From Thiobacillus sp. (lineage in GTDB: Bacteria; Pseudomonadota; Gammaproteobacteria; Burkholderiales; Thiobacillaceae): a DNA stretch of 10,912 bases. The notes beneath the pieces are model-generated. The model saw only the letters and a list, made by a program, of their open reading frames with translations. It was not told the origin of the DNA and searched no databases. The translations under genes were made by a program, and so were the position numbers. The stretch lies in the NCBI GenBank assembly GCA_003510325.1, contig DONB01000133.1, forward strand, positions 1-10,912. Reading direction: 5' to 3'. Each line of letters begins with the position of its first letter. The first letter of the stretch is position 1. Below, piece after piece: positions 7,586 to 10,912 of this stretch.

Positions 7586-9119
7586 AGCCTGCGCGCGACA
7601 CGACCATTTGCAGGATCATCACCCCGCCATAGGCGGCAACCAGGCTACCCAAGGCGGCCAGATAGGTCAGCAGTCCCTTGCGCTTGCGGCGGCGAGTTTC
7701 ATCGGTTTCCACTCGCGATACCGCTCCCAGCAACGGCAGGCCGGTCAATTCACGCAGGACGCGGCGGTCGGTCACGGTGCGGCGCAACTGGCTCAGCAGG
7801 AAGGCCACCGCAATGCCCGCAACCAGTCCGCCCACGGTCACCAGCGACAGCAGCAGCGGGCGGTTCGGCCACGCCGGCTGACTCGGCACGAAGGGCGGAT
7901 CGATCACGCGAAAATCGACGGTATCGGTCTTGCTTTCGACCTCGCCGGACATGGTGACGGATTCGCGGCGTTTCAGCAGGGCATCGTAGTTCTGGCGATA
8001 GACGTCATAGTCGCGCATCAGTTGGGTATATTCCTGCTCCACCTGTGGAATCATGTTGGAGGCGTTGCGCAGCTCGCCGTAGCGGCGCTGATATTCGGCC
8101 ACGCGCGCGCCCAGCGAGGAGACCGTTGCGTCGGCTTCGGCGATGGCAATGGTGAGTTGCTGATAGACCGGGTTCTGGATCCGCGCCCCCGCAGGGTCGG
8201 ACTTGCGCTCGGCCAGGTCGATTTTCTTCTGCGCTTCCAGTTTCTCGATCAGGCGTTTGGTCGACTGGATGTCGGGATGCAGGTCGGTGTACTGCAGGCG
8301 CAGCTGGTCCATCTGTTTTTGCAACGCCTGGATGCGGCCATCGATCTCGCTATGGGTCGACACCGCCGCTGCCGCCGCGGTGAGCTCGGGCTCTTCGTCG
8401 GCCAGTTGGCGTTTGAGCTGGTTGCGGCGATTGGTCGCCTCCTGCTGGTCCAGCTGGGCTTGCCGCAACTGGGCACTGACCTCGGCCAGCTTGGCGTAAT
8501 AATCCCCCCCCTGCCCCGGCATCATGCCGATGTGCTTGCGCTTGAATTCCGTCAGAGCGCTTTCTGCATCGGTGAGTTTCTGCTGATATTGCTGTAGCTG
8601 TTCCTCGATGAAGCGCTGAGAACTGGAAATATCCTGGCGGGTCTTGCCGAGGCTGGTCTCGACAAAAATGGTCAGCAGCGACTGCACCACCTTTTTGGCC
8701 AGGTCGCCGTTGGCGTCCTGATAACTGATGGTGTACAGGTTTTCACGGCCGGCGTCGGCGATGGAAATCTTGCCGGCCAGCCCGTTCAGCATCGCCTCGG
8801 TCTGTTCCGGCGTTTTTGCCTTGACGTCCAGATCGGTCATGCGCGCGACCTTTTCCAGCGTAGGCCGACTGACCAGCTGGCGCGTCATCAGCTTGATCTG
8901 CTGCTCGATATTGGGCTCGGCCGCCAGCCCCGACAGCAATGGTTTCAGCAGGGTTTGCGTATCCACATAGACGCGCGCCGACGCCTGATAGCGGTCGGGG
9001 ATCATCATCACCCAGGTCCAGCCGACGATGCATACCAGCCAGGCCACGACCACCCCCCACCAGCGGCGGTGCCAGGCTGCCTTGGCATACCCCAGAATTT
9101 GCTGCAGCACTTGATCCAT
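7584..9119 (-). CDS. XrtA-associated polysaccharide chain-length determinant (Wzz/PCP family, GNVR domain)
   Basis: The 511-residue inner-membrane polysaccharide co-polymerase resembles TIGR03007. TM1 spans about 21-41 (WWGVVVAWLVCIVGWTWVMM) and is followed by the Wzz motif PDRYQASARVYVDTQTLL. A long periplasmic part has Gln/Glu/Leu-rich coiled coils at roughly 160-280 and 330-400. A proline-rich segment IDPPFVPSQPAWPNRP (406-421) leads into TM2 (about 421-442), the usual PCP signature. A short basic cytoplasmic loop (LRRTVTDRRVLREL, then TRRRKRKG) is followed by a third hydrophobic segment (482-507). It should determine polymer length with the flippase/polymerase and the separate kinase, which lies 8 bp downstream. 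The 46 bp before it contain a terminator-like hairpin, so its expression may be set separately from the export gene. ATG 9119 has only a weak GGA-type ribosome site. Confidence 0.95.
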   Translation of the reverse strand: MDQVLQQILGYAKAAWHRRWWGVVVAWLVCIVGWTWVMMIPDRYQASARVYVDTQTLLKPLLSGLAAEPNIEQQIKLMTRQLVSRPTLEKVARMTDLDVKAKTPEQTEAMLNGLAGKISIADAGRENLYTISYQDANGDLAKKVVQSLLTIFVETSLGKTRQDISSSQRFIEEQLQQYQQKLTDAESALTEFKRKHIGMMPGQGGDYYAKLAEVSAQLRQAQLDQQEATNRRNQLKRQLADEEPELTAAAAAVSTHSEIDGRIQALQKQMDQLRLQYTDLHPDIQSTKRLIEKLEAQKKIDLAERKSDPAGARIQNPVYQQLTIAIAEADATVSSLGARVAEYQRRYGELRNASNMIPQVEQEYTQLMRDYDVYRQNYDALLKRRESVTMSGEVESKTDTVDFRVIDPPFVPSQPAWPNRPLLLSLVTVGGLVAGIAVAFLLSQLRRTVTDRRVLRELTGLPLLGAVSRVETDETRRRKRKGLLTYLAALGSLVAAYGGVMILQMVVSRAG

Positions 9120-9133
9120 GCGGACGTTCCATC

Positions 9134-9157
9134 AAAAAGCGCCGCGTAAAGCGGCGC
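9134..9157 (-). terminator. Intrinsic-terminator-like hairpin inside the EPS operon
   Basis: Read on the minus strand, GCGCCGC (9157-9151), loop TTTAC (9150-9146) and GCGGCGC (9145-9139) form a perfect 7-bp all-GC stem, followed at once by TTTTT (9138-9134). It begins 8 bases after the export-gene stop (9166-9168) and ends 14 bases before the chain-length start. The structure fits a Rho-independent terminator or attenuator that reduces read-through into the downstream EPS genes. The U tract is short, so termination is probably partial. Confidence 0.75.
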
Positions 9158-9165
9158 AGACACAG

Positions 9166-9789
9166 TTAGAACAGGCTTTCAGGCACCACCAGCACATCGC
9201 CCGGGCGCATGTCGACGTTGGCCGTCACGTCGCCGCCTTTCAGCAGGTCGTCCAGACGCACGCCGAGCTGGTGCTGCTTGCCGTCCACCGTGCGTAGGAT
9301 GTAGGCCTTGTTGCCCGCGGCAAAATCCGTCAGGCCGCCGACCGAGATCATCAGGTCGATCAGGCTCATTTTCTCACGGTAGTTCAAGGCCTGCGGTTTA
9401 GCTGCCTCGCCGACGACACGGATCTGCTGGTCGAACGGACCGATGCCGCCGGCGACGATCACGGTGACGATCGGCTCCTGAATATATTTGGATAGCGCCT
9501 TTTCGATGTCGCGCGCCAGCTGGGTGGGGGTCTTGCCGGAAGCCTGGAGATCTTCCACGAGGTTCATGGTCATCTTGCCGTCGGGGCGGACCGGGAAGCT
9601 GCCGGACACTTCGGGATTGCGCCAGACAAAGACCTGGACCGAATCGCCCGGTCCGACCAGATAGTTCCAGTCATAGTTGCCGGTCTGGGCAGGCGCGGGG
9701 GGATACGTCGGCGTGCTGGAACAGCCCGCCATGGCGGCCACGGCCAACACCACGCCTGCGCGCGCGAAATGCTTCTTGATCGTAAACAT
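9166..9789 (-). CDS. XrtA/PEP-CTERM-associated polysaccharide export lipoprotein (OPX, Poly_export + SLBB)
   Basis: The 207-residue periplasmic/outer-membrane lipoprotein resembles TIGR03027. A signal peptide (KKHFARAGVVLAVAAMAGC) ends in the lipobox MAGC with lipidated C23. The Poly_export domain follows (about 45-120: YLVGPGDSVQVFVWRNPEVS, FPVRPDGKMTMNLV), then one SLBB domain (about 125-190: IRVVGEAAKPQALNY, MSLIDLMISVGGLTDFA), ending RPGDVLVVPESLF. It is a short OPX: compared with Wza (about 360 residues) it lacks the extra soluble domains and the C-terminal helix that crosses the outer membrane. It probably links the inner-membrane chain-length protein to a separate outer-membrane pore. 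I chose ATG 9789 because GGGAGG lies six bases upstream; a GTG at 9795 would leave no spacing. It is the first gene of the EPS series. Confidence 0.94.
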   Translation of the reverse strand: MFTIKKHFARAGVVLAVAAMAGCSSTPTYPPAPAQTGNYDWNYLVGPGDSVQVFVWRNPEVSGSFPVRPDGKMTMNLVEDLQASGKTPTQLARDIEKALSKYIQEPIVTVIVAGGIGPFDQQIRVVGEAAKPQALNYREKMSLIDLMISVGGLTDFAAGNKAYILRTVDGKQHQLGVRLDDLLKGGDVTANVDMRPGDVLVVPESLF

Positions 9790-9795
9790 GTCCAC

Positions 9796-9803
9796 CCTCC
9801 CTT
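9796..9803 (-). promoter_or_regulatory. Shine-Dalgarno site of the export lipoprotein gene
   Basis: AAGGGAGG on the minus strand stands six bases before the ATG at 9789. It decides this start over the in-frame GTG at 9795, which directly abuts the site. Confidence 0.85.
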
Positions 9804-9807
9804 ATAT

Positions 9808-9830
9808 ACAGTTAATCCGCTGGCATTATG
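9808..9830 (-). promoter_or_regulatory. Possible promoter of the EPS operon (sigma-54-like or weak sigma-70)
   Basis: Minus-strand TGGCATAATGCCAGC has the GG-N10-GC spacing of a sigma-54 site with a good -24 half (TGGCAT against TGGCAC) but a poor -12 half (CAGC against TTGC). If used, transcription would start near 9808, giving a leader of about 20 bases that contains the ribosome site. A rival reading is a -10-like CATAAT with TTGTTT 15 bases upstream, which is too short a spacing to be convincing. Both are tentative. Confidence 0.22.
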
Positions 9831-9844
9831 CCAGAGCGGATTAA
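9812..9844. repeat. Inverted repeat 1 in the divergent control region
   Basis: TTAATCCGCT (9812-9821) pairs with AGCGGATTAA (9835-9844). The inner arms GGCA (9822-9825) and TGCC (9829-9832) pair around loop TTA, leaving an unpaired AG at 9833-9834. The stem totals 14 bp. It is flanked by A6 on the plus-strand 3' side, so it is not a normal terminator for either strand. It could be an operator, or a leader hairpin if transcription starts upstream of it. Confidence 0.7.
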
Positions 9845-9852
9845 AAAACAAC

Positions 9853-9875
9853 GCTTGCATCCAAACACTGCAAGC
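9853..9875. repeat. Inverted repeat 2 in the divergent control region
   Basis: GCTTGCA (9853-9859) and TGCAAGC (9869-9875) are perfect inverted arms around a nine-base spacer. The arms are centred 14 bases apart, suiting a dimeric regulator or a short hairpin. No poly-T follows on either strand. It lies nine bases from inverted repeat 1, on the far side from the export gene. Confidence 0.55.
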
Positions 9876-9961
9876 AATCTGCAGGCCAGACCCCGGGCAC
9901 CGCGGCGACCTTGATCGGCAACGGCTTTCCGGCGCCGCTCGCCGCCGCGGCGTTGGCGGCC

Positions 9962-9975
9962 CGACACCAGTGTCG
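9962..9975. repeat. Small dyad upstream of the MazG-like gene
   Basis: CGACAC and GTGTCG are perfect 6-bp arms around CA, 34 bases before the MazG-like ATG. It could be an operator or a chance palindrome in GC-rich DNA; no convincing -35/-10 pair is seen beside it. Confidence 0.3.
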
Positions 9976-10009
9976 TAAGCCTGCCGCCTGCCGCGGTATC
10001 ATGCCGCCC

Positions 10010-10381
10010 ATGAACTCCCATGAAATCGACAGCCTCGATGCCCTGCGCCGGCATATCCGGGAATTCGCCGAAGCCCGCGCCTGGGAACGCTACCACACGC
10101 CGAAGAACCTCGTAATGGCGCTCTCCGTGGAAACGGCCGAACTGCTGGAACCCTTCCAGTGGTTGACCCCGGAGCAAAGCCAGGACCTGAGCGCCGAACA
10201 GCACGAAGCGGTGCGCCAGGAAATCGCCGACGTGCTGATCTACCTGACCCGGCTGGCCGACCTGCTGGACATCGACCTGCTCGACGCCGCGGCCGACAAA
10301 CTTGCGCTCAATGCACGCAAGTACCCTGTCGAAAAAGCGCGCGGCAATGCCCTTAAATATTCGGACTTTCAGAATGACTGA
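10010..10381 (+). CDS. MazG-like nucleotide pyrophosphohydrolase (RS21-C6/dCTPase-type)
   Basis: The 123-residue all-alpha protein has the MazG-superfamily metal motif: ExxE at E41/E44 (SVETAELLEPFQW) and ExxD at E71/D74 (EIADVLIYLTRLADLL). A C-terminal NARKYPVEKARG segment (101-112) is typical of the RS21-C6/DCTPP1 branch. Such enzymes cleave (d)NTPs, often non-canonical ones, to the monophosphate and pyrophosphate in the cytoplasm, for nucleotide-pool cleaning. The exact substrate is not readable. I took ATG 10010 (MNSHEID) because the RS21-C6-type domain begins just after it. ATG 10001 would add MPP, and no good Shine-Dalgarno site separates the two; further upstream the frame looks non-coding. 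It is divergent from the EPS genes and overlaps the next gene by 8 bp. Confidence 0.92.
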   Translation: MNSHEIDSLDALRRHIREFAEARAWERYHTPKNLVMALSVETAELLEPFQWLTPEQSQDLSAEQHEAVRQEIADVLIYLTRLADLLDIDLLDAAADKLALNARKYPVEKARGNALKYSDFQND

Positions 10382-10691
10382 CCTCTATTTCAAGCACCAT
10401 GTGTTTTTCTGCACCAATCAGCGCGAGGATGGTGCCAAATGCTGCGGCGCATCCGGCGGCCAGCACATGCGCGACTACCTGAAGAAGAAGGTCAAGCACG
10501 CCCACCTCAACGGCGAGGGCAAATGCCGCATCAACAGCGCCGGCTGCCTCGACCGCTGCGATGAAGGCCCGCTGCTGGTCGTGTATCCGGAAGGTGTCTG
10601 GTACACCTACGTGGACGAATCCGACATCGATGAAATCTTCGAGGTCCACCTCAAGAAGGGGCAGATCGTCGAACGCCTGCAGCTGAAGTGA
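10374..10691 (+). CDS. Thioredoxin-like [2Fe-2S] ferredoxin (COG3411-type)
   Basis: The 105-residue small redox protein has cysteines at 13, 23, 24, 51, 58 and 62. C13, one of C23/C24, C58 and C62 (CLDRC) match the four-ligand layout of thioredoxin-fold [2Fe-2S] ferredoxins, relatives of the NuoE/HoxE C-terminal domain. The opening KHHVFFCTNQR and the DEGPLLVVYPEGVWYTYV strand region are typical of stand-alone members. Its electron partner is unknown. It begins eight bases before the end of the MazG-like gene (ATGACTGA overlap), so the two are probably translated together. A longer frame from 10302 is only an extension through the upstream gene. Confidence 0.92.
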   Translation: MTDLYFKHHVFFCTNQREDGAKCCGASGGQHMRDYLKKKVKHAHLNGEGKCRINSAGCLDRCDEGPLLVVYPEGVWYTYVDESDIDEIFEVHLKKGQIVERLQLK

Positions 10692-10701
10692 CGCGGCGCC
10701 G

Positions 10702-10912
10702 ATGAAACGTTTCAAGCTGCGCATTCCGGTGCCGGCCGGCAAGCTGGAGACCGTGATCGACGATCCCGAGATCGATCGCCGCGGCCTGCTGCTGGTAGCG
10801 CATCCGCATCCGCTGCACGGCGGCAGCCTCGACAACAAGGTGGTGACGACGCTCGCCAAGGCCGCCAACGAGGCCGGCTGGGTCAGCGTGCGGCCGAATT
10901 TTCGCGGCGTCG
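10702..10912 (+). CDS. Alpha/beta hydrolase (COG2945-like), 5' part only
   Basis: The first 70 residues of a predicted cytoplasmic serine hydrolase are present, cut by the right edge. The motif HPHPLHGGSLDNKVV (34-48) and the following VRPNFRGV (63-70) are diagnostic of the COG2945 group, whose members are usually a little over 200 residues. The catalytic nucleophile elbow would lie beyond the window, so activity cannot be judged. It starts 10 bp after the ferredoxin stop with only a weak ribosome site, probably as the third gene of the same transcript. Substrate unknown. Confidence 0.88.
   Translation, partial: MKRFKLRIPVPAGKLETVIDDPEIDRRGLLLVAHPHPLHGGSLDNKVVTTLAKAANEAGWVSVRPNFRGV

Noticed and set aside
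9812-9844. Inverted repeat 1 as a Rho-independent terminator
   Set aside because: The homopolymer run is A6 after the stem on the plus strand (T before the stem on the minus strand), the wrong side for termination in either direction, and no gene ends here.
9911-10009. Upstream extension of the MazG-like protein to 9911
   Set aside because: The added residues are Ala/Pro/Arg-rich with no resemblance to the family, and the RS21-C6-type domain begins just after ATG 10010.
1-10912. A wholly new defence, mobile or CRISPR-type system
   Set aside because: No repeat array, integrase, transposase, toxin-antitoxin pair or defence domain was found; composition looks even across the window and the gene set fits a known EPS locus type.

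Overview
The window is GC-rich, densely coded Gram-negative DNA. It most resembles an environmental betaproteobacterium of the Nitrosomonadales/Rhodocyclales type. That placement is an inference from the gene content: the set of families on the minus strand is the one repeatedly found beside exosortase A (XrtA/EpsH-type, PEP-CTERM) in those groups. No rRNA, tRNA, CRISPR array, insertion sequence or phage gene was seen.

Positions 1-9789 (minus strand, read right to left) hold nine tightly packed genes of an exopolysaccharide (EPS) assembly and export locus. The order is: outer-membrane export lipoprotein (OPX/Poly_export), chain-length determinant (Wzz-like), tyrosine autokinase (CpsD-like), outer-membrane beta-barrel, ExeA/GspA-like AAA ATPase, UDP-GlcNAc 2-epimerase (wecB), polysaccharide deacetylase, FemAB/GNAT-like protein, and a glycosyltransferase cut by the left edge. 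Gaps are mostly 2-10 bp. The exceptions are 46 bp after the export gene, which contains a clear intrinsic-terminator-like hairpin, and 79 bp between the barrel and the ATPase. The barrel gene starts inside the last codons of the kinase.

Positions 9790-10009 are a divergent intergenic region. It is AT-rich near the EPS side, with two inverted repeats, a strong Shine-Dalgarno site for the export gene and a smaller dyad near the opposite gene. Promoter calls here are weak.

Positions 10010-10912 (plus strand) hold a separate housekeeping-type cluster: a MazG-like nucleotide pyrophosphohydrolase, a thioredoxin-like [2Fe-2S] ferredoxin overlapping it by 8 bp, and the start of an alpha/beta hydrolase cut by the right edge.

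In the inferred model, cytoplasmic enzymes (epimerase, glycosyltransferase, deacetylase, FemAB-like protein) make or modify the repeat unit. The chain-length protein and its separate tyrosine kinase control polymerisation and export. The short export lipoprotein probably hands the polymer to the separate beta-barrel in the outer membrane. Exosortase, flippase, polymerase and initiating sugar transferase are not in the window; at least the exosortase is expected beyond position 1. The locus is a known type. The less explained parts are the ATPase/barrel pair, the internal terminator and the control region.
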